From contig UNRJ01000001.1 of NCBI GenBank assembly GCA_900537125.1, positions 558,001 through 622,000 of the forward strand: a DNA stretch of 64,000 bases, read 5' to 3'. Numbering within the stretch: the stretch's first letter is position 1; every line of letters starts with the position of its first letter. Shown here one piece after another: positions 55,289 through 64,000 of this stretch. Under the pieces are notes generated by a model. It was not told the origin of the DNA. It was given only the letters and a program-made list of their open reading frames with translations, and made no database searches. The position numbers and the translations under genes are program-made. The DNA is from Rhodobacteraceae bacterium Alg238-R152 (GTDB lineage: Bacteria > Pseudomonadota > Alphaproteobacteria > Rhodobacterales > Rhodobacteraceae).

Positions 55289-57319
55289 ATGTCCATCCAA
55301 AACGTTTCGAGCTTTGCCGCAGGTCACTGGATCGCGCCCGGCGCAGGTGCGCGCCATATCGCGTCCGCAATCACCGGCGAGGTGATCGCCACCGCGGGCA
55401 ACGATGCCCTGGATGTGCAGGCCATGCTGGATTACGCCCGCAACGTTGGTAGCCCCGCTTTACACAAAATGACCTTCCACGATCGCGCCCGCATGCTCAA
55501 AGCCCTCGCGCTGCATCTACGTGAGCATCGCAAGGCGATGTATGATCTCTCCTTCAACACCGGCGCGACGCAAGCGGATCATCAGATCGACATCGACGGC
55601 GGCATTGGCACCATGCTTGTGTTTGCCTCCAAAGGTCGCCGCGAAATGCCAGACAGCACAGTCTACCTGGATGGCGAGGTAGAGCAACTTTCCCGCAATG
55701 GCACCTTCCTTGGGCAACACATCTGCACCCCAATCCAAGGCGTTGCCGTGCACATCAACGCGTTCAATTTCCCGGTCTGGGGTATGTTGGAGAAACTGGC
55801 TCCTACGCTTCTTGCTGGTGTGCCAGCCATCGTGAAACCTGCCACCTCTACCTGTTACGTCACCGAACTCTGCATACGCCTCATGATTGACAGCGGCATC
55901 CTCCCTGCTGGCGCTGTGCAGCTTGTCTCCGGTGGATTGGGCGACATGCTTGATCACCTGACATGCCAAGACGCGGTCGCCTTCACAGGATCAGCGAATA
56001 CCGCGTTAAAACTGCGCTCCAACCCATTGATATTGGGTAACTCAGTGCGTTTCACATCTGAAGCGGACAGCCTCAACGCCTCGATTTTGGGCCCAGATGC
56101 GGCTCCAGGCACACCAGAATTTGACCTCTTCATCAAAGAAGTCTCTCGCGAGATGACCACCAAAGCGGGCCAGAAATGTACCGCCATCCGCCGCATCATC
56201 GCGCCGGAAAGCACCACCGAGGCAGTGATCGAAGCGCTCTCCGCCCGCCTCGGCAAAACTGTGATTGGAGATCCCCGTCTGGACACCACCCGCATGGGTG
56301 CGCTGGTCTCAGCTGGACAAAAACGCGACGTGCTGGAAAAGGCTGCGTTGCTGGGCGCCGAAGCTGAACGAGTCTTTGGCGACCCAGACAACTTCACCGT
56401 TGAAGGTGCTGACGCCGAAAAAGGCGCGTTTGTCCCGCCAATGTTGTTCCATTGCACCGCGCCAGACACCGCCCACCATGTGCACGCTTCTGAAGCCTTT
56501 GGCCCCGTCTCCACGCTTATGGGGTATCGTGATCTCGACCATGCCATTGCACTGGCCAACAAAGGCCAAGGCTCGCTTGTGGCTTCTGTTATTACGCATG
56601 ACGCGGAGGTTGCCCGAACGATTGCCATGGGCGCCGGTGCCTTCCACGGCCGCCTCTATTTCAACAACCGCGACAGCATGAAAGAGGCCACTGGCCACGG
56701 CTCCCCCCTGCCCCATATGGTGCACGGCGGTCCCGGTCGCGCCGGTGGTGGCGAGGAACTGGGCGGCATCCGCGCCGTGAAGCACTACATGCAACGCACC
56801 GCCATTCAAGGCAGCCCCGACATCCTCACGGGTATTGGCGGCACCTGGGTGCCCGGCGCCAGGGAAATTGACGCAGACTCCCACCCCTTCACCCGTCGTT
56901 TTGGTGAGCTGGCCGTAGGAGAAACGCTCTACACCAAGCCGCGCGAAATCACGCTAGAGGACATCGAGCACTTCGCCAACTTCACCGGCGATACCTTCTA
57001 TGCCCACATGGATGAAGACGCCGCTGCGAGAAACCCCTTTTTCCCCGGCCGCGTTGCCCATGGCTACTTGCTCTTGTCCTTCGCTGCCGGCCTGTTTGTG
57101 GAACCCAACGAAGGCCCAGTTTTGGCCAACACCGGCCTCGACACCCTGCGCTTCATGAAGCCGGTTGTCGCTGGCGATAGCCTCAAGGTGCGCCTGACGG
57201 TGAAGAAAAAGACCAAGCGTAACGAGGAATACGGCGAAGTTCGTTGGCACGTCACCGCCTCCAATCAGGATGATGAGATGGTCGCGGAATACGAACTGCT
57301 GACCATGGTGGCTTACTAA
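55289..57319 (+). CDS. paaZ: Bifunctional oxepin-CoA hydrolase/aldehyde dehydrogenase PaaZ
   Basis: PaaZ opens the oxepin-CoA ring and oxidises the resulting aldehyde. The 676-residue protein has an aldehyde dehydrogenase domain ([25 protein letters not shown]; catalytic Cys in [11 protein letters not shown] near residue 295) and a C-terminal MaoC-type hydratase domain ([30 protein letters not shown]). This is the full-length two-domain type. Confidence 0.96.
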   Translation: MSIQNVSSFAAGHWIAPGAGARHIASAITGEVIATAGNDALDVQAMLDYARNVGSPALHKMTFHDRARMLKALALHLREHRKAMYDLSFNTGATQADHQIDIDGGIGTMLVFASKGRREMPDSTVYLDGEVEQLSRNGTFLGQHICTPIQGVAVHINAFNFPVWGMLEKLAPTLLAGVPAIVKPATSTCYVTELCIRLMIDSGILPAGAVQLVSGGLGDMLDHLTCQDAVAFTGSANTALKLRSNPLILGNSVRFTSEADSLNASILGPDAAPGTPEFDLFIKEVSREMTTKAGQKCTAIRRIIAPESTTEAVIEALSARLGKTVIGDPRLDTTRMGALVSAGQKRDVLEKAALLGAEAERVFGDPDNFTVEGADAEKGAFVPPMLFHCTAPDTAHHVHASEAFGPVSTLMGYRDLDHAIALANKGQGSLVASVITHDAEVARTIAMGAGAFHGRLYFNNRDSMKEATGHGSPLPHMVHGGPGRAGGGEELGGIRAVKHYMQRTAIQGSPDILTGIGGTWVPGAREIDADSHPFTRRFGELAVGETLYTKPREITLEDIEHFANFTGDTFYAHMDEDAAARNPFFPGRVAHGYLLLSFAAGLFVEPNEGPVLANTGLDTLRFMKPVVAGDSLKVRLTVKKKTKRNEEYGEVRWHVTASNQDDEMVAEYELLTMVAY

Positions 57320-57387
57320 GCCCCTTTGGCCGCGGCCCGTCCTCTGGCGCGCTGCGGCCTTTGCCTTTATGCACAGGAGGACCTCAC

Positions 57388-58440
57388 TTGGACCCTCCTA
57401 TGCCGCTCAAACTGATCCAGCTTTCTGATCTTGCCACCTTGCCATTTGATGAGATCATCGACGTGCGCTCTCCTGCGGAATTTGCCACGGACCACGTCCC
57501 CGGCGCCATCAACCTCCCGGCCATGTCCAACGACGAACGCGCCAAGGTTGGCACCATCTATGTGCAAGATGACCCGTTCAAGGCGCGCAAAATTGGCGCG
57601 GCAATTGTGGCGCGCAACGTCGCCACCCACCTCGAAGGCCCACTTTCAGAGAAAAACGGCAGCTACAAACCGCTGGTCTATTGCTGGCGCGGCGGCCAAC
57701 GCTCTGGTTCCGTGGCGATCATTCTCAAGCAGATTGGCTGGCGCACAGACACCGTGGAAGGTGGGTATCAGGCATATCGCCGTTTGGTCTCCAAAGCGCT
57801 CTATGACGGCGCGATGCCTTGCCCAGTGGTGGTGATTGATGGCGGAACAGGAACTGCCAAAACCCGCCTTTTGGACCACCTGGCCAAACAAGGCGCACAA
57901 ATCCTTGACCTGGAAGCCATGGCCGAACACCGGGGCAGCCTTTTTGGCTCCCTGGGGGACAGGCAACCCAGCCAAAAGACCTTTGAAAGCCGTCTCGCCA
58001 TGGAACTCGCGAAGCTGCAACCCAGCCGCCCCGTCTATGTCGAAGCGGAAAGCTCCAAGATTGGCCGCCTGATCATCCCACCCGTGCTGTGGCACGCCAT
58101 GATCGCCGCCCCAAACCTGCGCATAAATGCCCCATTGGAAACCCGTGTCGACCATCTGACAACGGCCTATTCCGACATATGTGCAGATCGCGAAAAACTG
58201 GACACAATTTTAGATTTACTCACCCGATATCATGGAAGAAACACAATCGAAGGTTGGAAAACCTTGTCCAAAGATAATAGCCTAAAGCCGCTTATTAAAG
58301 CGTTGATCCAAACGCATTACGACCCCCGATATACCCGGATCTCACGCGCCCACGCGCCAGAGGTACAGGAAATATCTCTCCCTGACCTGTCTGACTGCAC
58401 CCTTGCGGCCACCGCAGCAATGCTCATCAGCCAAGAGTGA
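57388..58440 (+). CDS. mnmH: tRNA 2-selenouridine synthase
   Basis: MnmH (SelU/YbbB) replaces sulfur by selenium in the wobble 2-thiouridine of tRNAs for Lys, Glu and Gln. The 350-residue protein has an N-terminal rhodanese domain with catalytic Cys99 (VYCWRGGQRSGS) and a C-terminal P-loop domain (GGTGTAKTRLL; Ala in place of the usual Gly before Lys). TTG at 57388 is chosen because AGGAGG stands seven bases upstream; ATG at 57400 is the alternative. It converges on selD. Confidence 0.92.
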   Translation: MDPPMPLKLIQLSDLATLPFDEIIDVRSPAEFATDHVPGAINLPAMSNDERAKVGTIYVQDDPFKARKIGAAIVARNVATHLEGPLSEKNGSYKPLVYCWRGGQRSGSVAIILKQIGWRTDTVEGGYQAYRRLVSKALYDGAMPCPVVVIDGGTGTAKTRLLDHLAKQGAQILDLEAMAEHRGSLFGSLGDRQPSQKTFESRLAMELAKLQPSRPVYVEAESSKIGRLIIPPVLWHAMIAAPNLRINAPLETRVDHLTTAYSDICADREKLDTILDLLTRYHGRNTIEGWKTLSKDNSLKPLIKALIQTHYDPRYTRISRAHAPEVQEISLPDLSDCTLAATAAMLISQE

Positions 58441-60601
58441 CTGACGGAGGCCCGGCGCTCAGTTGCCCAATCACCGCCGCATCATGTCCTGCAGCGCGCA
58501 GCTCTACCACCAAACCAGCAGCAACTTGAGCATTTACCGCTGCCAAAAATCCACCTGATGTCTGTGGATCATGCAACAAAACCGCCCGCGCACTGTCAGT
58601 TCCAAACACCGGCGCCGCCTCCTTGTTGTCCCCATATATCGTGCTGCGATGCCCCGCTTTGGCCAGCACCTCTGCCCCGGCATAGACCGGCACATCCGCC
58701 AGCTTGATCTCTGCGGCAACATCCGAGGCGCGACACATCGCCATCAAATGCCCAGCCAGACCAAAGCCGGTCACATCCGTCATCGCTCGGGCGTCGCACA
58801 AGATCTCTGCGGCATCTCCTTGAGGTCGCGCCATCACATCGTAAAGCGCTGCCACGTCACGCCCATCCGCCTTGCCCATCATCTCTGCCGCCAACAAGGT
58901 TCCGGACCCAATGGGACGTGTTAGCACAAGCAGGTCACCCGCTGTTGCACCGGCCAAGGTGACAGGGGGACCGTCAAGAAGCCCGGTCACAGTCAACCCA
59001 ATGCTCAGCTCCGCACCCATACTCGAATGACCACCGACAATTGCCGCACCGGCTTCGCGCACCACCTCGCCCACACCCGCCAGAATTTCTTTCATCGCCC
59101 GCGCTTGCAACTCCGGTGTCATTTTTGGCAAGGTCACCGACAAAAGTGCAGATTGCGGAGCCGCCCCCATGGCCCAAATATCTCCCAGCGCATGCACTGC
59201 TGTAATTTTCCCCATCAGCCCGTGATCCGCCACAAACCCGCGCAGATGATCGACGCTCATAACCTGCTTCACGCCGCCAACTTCCAGCACTGCGGCGTCA
59301 TCGCCAGCGCCTTGCAATACATCAGTGCGCTGTATGGCTGGCAACTCCGCCAAAACCGCACTCAATTGTCTCGGCGCAACCTTGGCGCCACAGCCGCCAC
59401 ACAACATCTGCGTCTCATTCACCCCGATTGCCGTCAGGCCGTGCAATTTGGGTGGCGTCATCTCCGGCAATTCTGAAAATCTACGCATAAAACTTTGATC
59501 AATTTGGTCTTTCCACGACCACAGCGCCCCTTTCGGAATCGCCAAACAGCGGCCCCACTTTGCCGCCAGCGCCTCTTTGCTGCCCAATGACATCAACTTC
59601 AGGTAGTCTGCCTGCGGCGTAAACTTCTGCAAATCCCCTCCGGTCAGGATTGCACAAATGTTGTGAAACAAGACTGGAGCCGCGCGCACCGCAAAAACCC
59701 CCGCCTTCGGGCGCGGGCTTTGGGTCAACGCTGCGCAATCACCTACGGCAAACAACTCATCCTGCCCGGTGACCAGCAGCCGATCATCCACCTGCACAAA
59801 ACCGTCTCGGTCTTTTGGAATATCCGCCGCCGCCAACCACGCATGGGCAAACCCACCGGCAGCGCCAACTGTAAATTCAGACACAATTGGAGAGCGCCCC
59901 TTCAATCTTACGGCCTCCGCCGTGACCGCCTCCACCTCAACCGCGCTCACCACGGTCACGCCCAACCGCAACATCTCGTCCCGCAAAATCCGATCCGCAC
60001 CCGGAGTGCCATTCGCCAACCGGGTGCTGGCTTCAATCAGTGTCACACAGTCCCGCTTGCCAAGCCCAATCAAACGATGCGCCATCGCCATGGCCAGCTC
60101 ACACCCGGCGACACCGCCGCCGATCACGGCAACATTGCCCGCCATTTCGCCAGCCGACACCTGCTCAAAATAGCGCTGCCAACGATCCGCATAGCTATCG
60201 AGTGGTTTTGCTCCAACTCCGTAATCTTCAAACCCCGGAATGTGTGGTGCCTGCGCGTGTAGCCCAACATCAAGCGACACCACATCGTAGGCAATCTCAC
60301 CACGACCTCTCACCGAAATCAGTTTGCGCTCTGCATCAATGCCCTCTGCTGCGCCAAAGATCACGCGCGCGCCCGCAAACCGTGCAAGTTTCACGAGGTC
60401 AATCTCAAGCTCTTCGCGCGTATAATGCCCCGCAATATGGCCCGGCAACATGCCAGAGTACGGCGCGGTAGGCCCCGGGTTGATCAGGGTAACCTGGACC
60501 CCATGCACCGGCTTCATGCCCCACATGCGCAGCATCAACGCGTGGGCGTGGCCTCCCCCCACGAGCACCAAATCCCGCGTAATTGTGGTTTGCGATGTCA
60601 T
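58427..60601 (-). CDS. selD: NAD(P)H dehydrogenase-like/selenide water dikinase fusion
   Basis: SelD makes selenophosphate from selenide and ATP. The 724-residue protein joins an N-terminal FAD-dependent oxidoreductase (LVGGGHAHALML; VAVIGGGVAGCELAMAM; FAVGDCAALT, about 1-375) to a C-terminal SelD domain (about 390-724). The SelD active site reads CGGCGAKVAP, with Cys and not selenocysteine at the catalytic position and Lys kept. It has 14 bases of convergent overlap with mnmH, whose product uses selenophosphate. The oxidoreductase half may supply reduced selenium. Confidence 0.93.
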   Translation of the reverse strand: MTSQTTITRDLVLVGGGHAHALMLRMWGMKPVHGVQVTLINPGPTAPYSGMLPGHIAGHYTREELEIDLVKLARFAGARVIFGAAEGIDAERKLISVRGRGEIAYDVVSLDVGLHAQAPHIPGFEDYGVGAKPLDSYADRWQRYFEQVSAGEMAGNVAVIGGGVAGCELAMAMAHRLIGLGKRDCVTLIEASTRLANGTPGADRILRDEMLRLGVTVVSAVEVEAVTAEAVRLKGRSPIVSEFTVGAAGGFAHAWLAAADIPKDRDGFVQVDDRLLVTGQDELFAVGDCAALTQSPRPKAGVFAVRAAPVLFHNICAILTGGDLQKFTPQADYLKLMSLGSKEALAAKWGRCLAIPKGALWSWKDQIDQSFMRRFSELPEMTPPKLHGLTAIGVNETQMLCGGCGAKVAPRQLSAVLAELPAIQRTDVLQGAGDDAAVLEVGGVKQVMSVDHLRGFVADHGLMGKITAVHALGDIWAMGAAPQSALLSVTLPKMTPELQARAMKEILAGVGEVVREAGAAIVGGHSSMGAELSIGLTVTGLLDGPPVTLAGATAGDLLVLTRPIGSGTLLAAEMMGKADGRDVAALYDVMARPQGDAAEILCDARAMTDVTGFGLAGHLMAMCRASDVAAEIKLADVPVYAGAEVLAKAGHRSTIYGDNKEAAPVFGTDSARAVLLHDPQTSGGFLAAVNAQVAAGLVVELRAAGHDAAVIGQLSAGPPSVTLG

Positions 60602-60894
60602 CCCCAACGGCCATTTTCCTTCACTTCGTCCAATGGGCGTAAAATCTAGAGGAAGACCTCAACACACAACAGAAAAAGCACCATCGCACAGCCCGTTAAC
60701 ACAAACGTGCAACGCGCGGGCGCGGTGGAAAAACGCACCTCCGCAATACAGTCGCAATGCAGACATGATACCGACGTCGGAAATGGTCGTTTTGGACCGC
60801 TTGGTAAATTTTTTTTGAACCCAAAGTGATCCGTGCTAGACAAGGGCGACACGCCTTGACAGGGTGCGACTTCAAGCAACTACGAGGGCACATC

Positions 60895-61836
60895 ATGAGC
60901 GCGCGCAAGATCATTATCGACACGGATCCGGGACAAGACGACGCTGTCGCCATCCTGCTCGCGTTGGCCAGCCCAGACGAACTTGACGTTCTAGGCATCA
61001 CCGCCGTAGCCGGCAATGTGCCTCTTGCCCTGACCTCCAAAAATGCCCGTATTATCTGTGAGTTAGCAGGCAAGACGGAGACAAAAGTCTTTGAGGGTTG
61101 TGACCGTCCCATGGGGCGCAAGCTTGTCACAGCAGAGCATGTGCATGGCAAAACCGGTCTCAACGGCCCCGTTCTGCCGGATCCGGTGATGCCACTCCAA
61201 GACCAACATGGTGTTGATTTTATTATCGAAACTTTGCGAGCACACGACGCGCGCACAGTCACGCTGTGTCCTCTCGGGCCCCTGACCAACATCGGAGCGG
61301 CTTTTGAAAAGGCCCCGGATATCATTGAAAAGGTTCAGGAAATTGTCCTGATGGGCGGCGCATATTTTGAAGTTGGCAATATCACGCCTGCAGCAGAGTT
61401 CAACATCTACGTAGATCCACAAGCCGCTGACATCGTTTTTAAATCTGGCGTTCCAATTGTGGTGATGCCGCTCGATGTGACTCACAAGGCGCTGGTCACG
61501 AAGCCCCGCAACGACGCCTTCCGCGGCCTCAACACCAAAGTGGGTACAGCGGTTGCAGAAATGACTGATTTCTTTGAGCGATTTGACAAAGAGAAATACG
61601 GATCCGACGGCGCACCGTTACACGATCCCTGCGTCACGGCCTACCTGATCCAGCCGGATTTGTTCACTGGCCGCCACATCAACGTGGAAATCGAAACAGA
61701 GTCTGAGTTGACGATGGGTATGACCGTCGCTGATTGGTGGGGCGTGACCGACCGCGCACCCAACGCTTTGTTTGTTGGCGACGTGGATTCCGACGGATTC
61801 TTTTCCCTTTTAACAGAACGCCTTAGCCGCCTCTGA
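60895..61836 (+). CDS. Nucleoside hydrolase
   Basis: A 313-residue inosine-uridine preferring nucleoside hydrolase (IIIDTDPGQDDAVAILLAL, the calcium-binding aspartate cluster; EIVLMGGAYFEVGNITPAAEFNIYVDP; APLHDPCVTAYLI). It cleaves ribonucleosides to base and ribose for salvage. ATG at 60895 fits the family N-terminus; upstream frame lacks similarity. The 287 bases before it show no other gene. Confidence 0.94.
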   Translation: MSARKIIIDTDPGQDDAVAILLALASPDELDVLGITAVAGNVPLALTSKNARIICELAGKTETKVFEGCDRPMGRKLVTAEHVHGKTGLNGPVLPDPVMPLQDQHGVDFIIETLRAHDARTVTLCPLGPLTNIGAAFEKAPDIIEKVQEIVLMGGAYFEVGNITPAAEFNIYVDPQAADIVFKSGVPIVVMPLDVTHKALVTKPRNDAFRGLNTKVGTAVAEMTDFFERFDKEKYGSDGAPLHDPCVTAYLIQPDLFTGRHINVEIETESELTMGMTVADWWGVTDRAPNALFVGDVDSDGFFSLLTERLSRL

Positions 61837-61851
61837 CTCTCAAAACAAACG

Positions 61852-61893
61852 CTCTCACAAGTCTATAAATTCTTGATCTCAGCCTTGTGAGAG
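61852..61893 (+). repeat. Inverted repeat before selO
   Basis: CTCTCACAAG at 61852-61861 and CTTGTGAGAG at 61884-61893 are perfect arms with a 22-base loop. Neither side has a T-run, so it is not a typical terminator for the nucleoside hydrolase. It may be an operator for selO or a readthrough-limiting hairpin. Confidence 0.45.
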
Positions 61894-61935
61894 ACTTGCG
61901 GTGGTATTCATGACAAAGCCCACTATGCTGGGCAC

Positions 61936-63348
61936 ATGACGCTGCACATCCCCTTTGAGAACACCTATGTGAATCTGCCCAACCGGCTGTTTTCACGTCA
62001 AAAACCCACACCGGTCCGCGCGCCAACGTTGGTGACTTTCAACCAACCGCTTGCCGAGTCCCTTGGGATATCCGGAACGCAGGATGATCAAGAGGTGGCG
62101 AAGGTGTTTTCGGGCACAATGCTTCCAGAAGGCGCTGATCCAATTGCGCAGCTCTATGCCGGCCATCAATTTGGTCACTGGAACCCACAACTCGGCGACG
62201 GTCGAGCGGTTTTACTCGGGGAAACAAAGGGATACGACATCCAGCTCAAGGGATCCGGTCCCACACCATACGCCCGTCGGGGTGATGGCCGAGCTTGGCT
62301 TGGTCCGGTTCTGCGCGAGTATGTTGTTTCCGAAGCAATGCATGCACTTGCCATCCCCACCACACGTGCGTTGGCGGCGGTGGAAACCGGCGAAGAGGTC
62401 ATGCGAGATCGCCCACTTCCCGGCGCTGTACTCACACGGGTGGCCGCCAGCCATATCCGTGTCGGCACCTTTCAAGCTCTGGCAGCGCGTCAAGATCTTG
62501 AGGGATTACAATCCCTTATGGAATTCTCCTGTGCACGGCATTACCCAGATGCCGACACGCCAGCGGCGCTCCTGAAGTCGGTCATCACGCGTCAGGCTCA
62601 TCTTGTTGCTCAATGGCTGTCTGTGGGTTTCATCCACGGTGTGATGAACACAGATAACTGCACCATATCCGGCGAAACTATCGACTACGGTCCTTGCGCC
62701 TTTATGGACGCATTTCATCCCGGCATGGTGTTTTCTTCCATCGACCGGCATGGTCGCTATGCCTATGGCAACCAGCCAGAAATCATTGCCTGGAACATGG
62801 CGCAACTGGCAACGTCCCTATTACCGCTGGAAAACAACTCAGACACCGCAGTTGAAGAATTCACCCATCTGGTCAACGAAATGCCGGGAATATTACGGCA
62901 AGCCTGGCGGGACGTGTTTGGGAGAAAACTGGGGATCACCGAGACCATTGCAGATGACGACTCGTTGATTTCTCAGCTGCTTGCCATGATGACCGACCAA
63001 AAATCGGATTTCACCAACTCATTCAGATATTTGACCGATAGCTCGGTGACATCCACTGGTCTCGAGACCCACAAGGATTTCCCCAACTGGCGATCGCGCT
63101 GGCAAGACCGACTTACCGATCTTGAACCAGACCCCGAAATGGTCATGCAACATGCCAACCCATTTATTATTCCCCGCAACCATCAGATCGAAGCGATGAT
63201 TTCACAAGCGGTTTCGGGGGACTACTCGTTGTTTCATGCCCTTAACACAGCACTGGCAAAGCCTTTTGAAGCCAATCCAGAGTGGGACCATTTCACCTCT
63301 CCACCATCAGCCTCAGAAAGAGTGACTCAAACGTTCTGTGGCACTTAA
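61936..63348 (+). CDS. selO: Protein adenylyltransferase SelO
   Basis: SelO is a kinase-fold pseudokinase that transfers AMP to protein Ser/Thr/Tyr, linked to redox stress. The 470-residue protein (YdiU) has AQLYAGHQFGHWNPQLGDGRA, IQLKGSGPTPYARRGDGRAWLGPVLRE, VGFIHGVMNTDNCTISGETIDYGPCAFMD. It ends TFCGT; the Cys third from the end is where eukaryotic SelO has selenocysteine. Length is normal. It lies in the same region as mnmH and selD. Confidence 0.93.
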   Translation: MTLHIPFENTYVNLPNRLFSRQKPTPVRAPTLVTFNQPLAESLGISGTQDDQEVAKVFSGTMLPEGADPIAQLYAGHQFGHWNPQLGDGRAVLLGETKGYDIQLKGSGPTPYARRGDGRAWLGPVLREYVVSEAMHALAIPTTRALAAVETGEEVMRDRPLPGAVLTRVAASHIRVGTFQALAARQDLEGLQSLMEFSCARHYPDADTPAALLKSVITRQAHLVAQWLSVGFIHGVMNTDNCTISGETIDYGPCAFMDAFHPGMVFSSIDRHGRYAYGNQPEIIAWNMAQLATSLLPLENNSDTAVEEFTHLVNEMPGILRQAWRDVFGRKLGITETIADDDSLISQLLAMMTDQKSDFTNSFRYLTDSSVTSTGLETHKDFPNWRSRWQDRLTDLEPDPEMVMQHANPFIIPRNHQIEAMISQAVSGDYSLFHALNTALAKPFEANPEWDHFTSPPSASERVTQTFCGT

Positions 63349-63417
63349 CATTGTTGTAAAAGTGCCTATTCTAATTGCATATATTCGTGTTCTTTTCCTA
63401 AAAGCCGGACGTGATTA

Positions 63418-64000
63418 GTGCTGCGTATCGCCAGTTATAATCTGCAAAAGTGCGTAGGCGTTGACCTACAACGCCGACCGGCCCGCAGTATGGTTGTGAT
63501 CCGTGCGCTGAAGGCCGACGTGGTGGTCTTGCAGGAGGCGGACAAACGACTGCCGCCACGTCCCTCTGCCTTACCGCACGACCTTGTCGCCCAAAAAGGG
63601 TTCAGACACATCGACTTCGGACAACCCAAAAGTTCCCTTGGGTATCATGGCAATGCAATGCTGGTGCGCCCGCATGTCGAGGTACTGGAAACGTCAGGTT
63701 TGGAATTACCTGGCCTGGAACCAAGAGGCGCCGTTCGCGCAGACTTACGCACTTCGATGGGCGATTTGCGTATTATAGGCGTGCACTTAGGATTGATCCG
63801 CCGGTATCGTCTCCTTCAGTTGGGGGCTGTTGCACGGGCTGTTCGTCGACTACCGGAAATGCCAACACTCATCGCAGGAGATTTCAACGAGTGGGGGTCC
63901 AAAGCGGCGCTGGACGCGGTCACTCCAGGGTTTGACTTTCTTTCAACGGGCCACACCTTTCCTGCGCCGCGCCCCATTGCCGGATTAGACGGTTTTGCCC
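63418..64000 (+). CDS. Endonuclease/exonuclease/phosphatase family protein (cut by window end)
   Basis: The 194 visible codons begin GTG at 63418 (in-frame TGA six bases upstream limits the start) and encode RIASYNLQKCVGVDL, VVVLQEADKRLPP, IIGVHLGLIRRYR and IAGDFNEWG, the metal-binding and catalytic motifs of the EEP fold. Members include nucleases and phosphodiesterases; the function is not determined. The C-terminus lies beyond the window. Confidence 0.85.
   Translation, partial: MLRIASYNLQKCVGVDLQRRPARSMVVIRALKADVVVLQEADKRLPPRPSALPHDLVAQKGFRHIDFGQPKSSLGYHGNAMLVRPHVEVLETSGLELPGLEPRGAVRADLRTSMGDLRIIGVHLGLIRRYRLLQLGAVARAVRRLPEMPTLIAGDFNEWGSKAALDAVTPGFDFLSTGHTFPAPRPIAGLDGFA

Noticed and set aside
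58427-63348. Selenocysteine codon in selD or selO
   Set aside because: Both reading frames are continuous, with Cys at the possible Sec positions (CGGCGAK and TFCGT). No in-frame TGA with a following hairpin is needed.

Overview
This window is almost certainly from the chromosome of a marine alphaproteobacterium of the Roseobacter group (Rhodobacteraceae). The evidence is gene content and order: a ChpT phosphotransferase, the obgE-proB-proA group beside a GNAT gene, a LysE exporter and rpmA/rplU, an L21 protein with a helix-hairpin-helix tail, an NAD(P)H-dehydrogenase/SelD fusion, a phenylacetate (paa) cluster carrying a DUF3291 gene, and a PF13769 protein/MTHFR/methyltetrahydrofolate methyltransferase module. 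I see no prophage, insertion sequence or CRISPR array.

Layout. 0.4-1.8 kb is a decaying stretch: a LuxR-type regulator split by a perfect 28-bp tandem duplication, then a frameshifted, truncated histidine phosphatase remnant. 1.8-13 kb is housekeeping: tsf-rpsB, ornithine-lipid genes olsB-olsA, chpT, proBA, obgE, rpmA and rplU, and a DUF2059 protein. 13-18.2 kb has tRNA-Ser(CGA), a YiaW/YiaV-like pair, a three-gene overlapping operon (membrane-anchored parvulin, HupE/UreJ-like protein, secreted unknown) and tRNA-Asn(GTT). 18.3-21.4 kb has an MBL-fold hydrolase, an orphan EnvZ-type kinase and a diguanylate cyclase. 21.4-30.5 kb is a cell-surface locus: neuB, neuC and neuA for a CMP-nonulosonic acid, three glycan-transfer genes, a pyruvyl-transferase-like gene, waaA and a lipid A acyltransferase homologue. 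30.6-39 kb has rlmE, an exopolyphosphatase homologue, the one-carbon module, a TetR gene flanked by palindromes, an acyl-CoA ligase and a YihY/BrkB protein.

39.5-45.8 kb is a periplasmic nitrate reductase operon napFDAGHBC behind two FNR-type boxes. 46.3-57.3 kb is phenylacetate catabolism: a thiolase gene plus paaA-DUF3291-paaBCDE on the plus strand, paaIKR on the minus strand and paaZ on the plus strand. A shared 19-bp motif in front of both paa promoters is probably the PaaR operator. Two tandem paralogous secreted proteins sit inside this cluster. 57.4-63.3 kb groups selenium-related genes: mnmH convergent with an oxidoreductase-SelD fusion, a nucleoside hydrolase, and a SelO pseudokinase AMPylase. 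The window ends inside an endonuclease/exonuclease/phosphatase-family gene.

The most unusual items are the 28-bp duplication that inactivates the quorum-sensing regulator, with a lux-box-like dyad just before its start codon; the palindrome array flanking the TetR gene; the PPIase-HupE-secreted protein operon; and the tandem secreted paralogues inside the paa locus.
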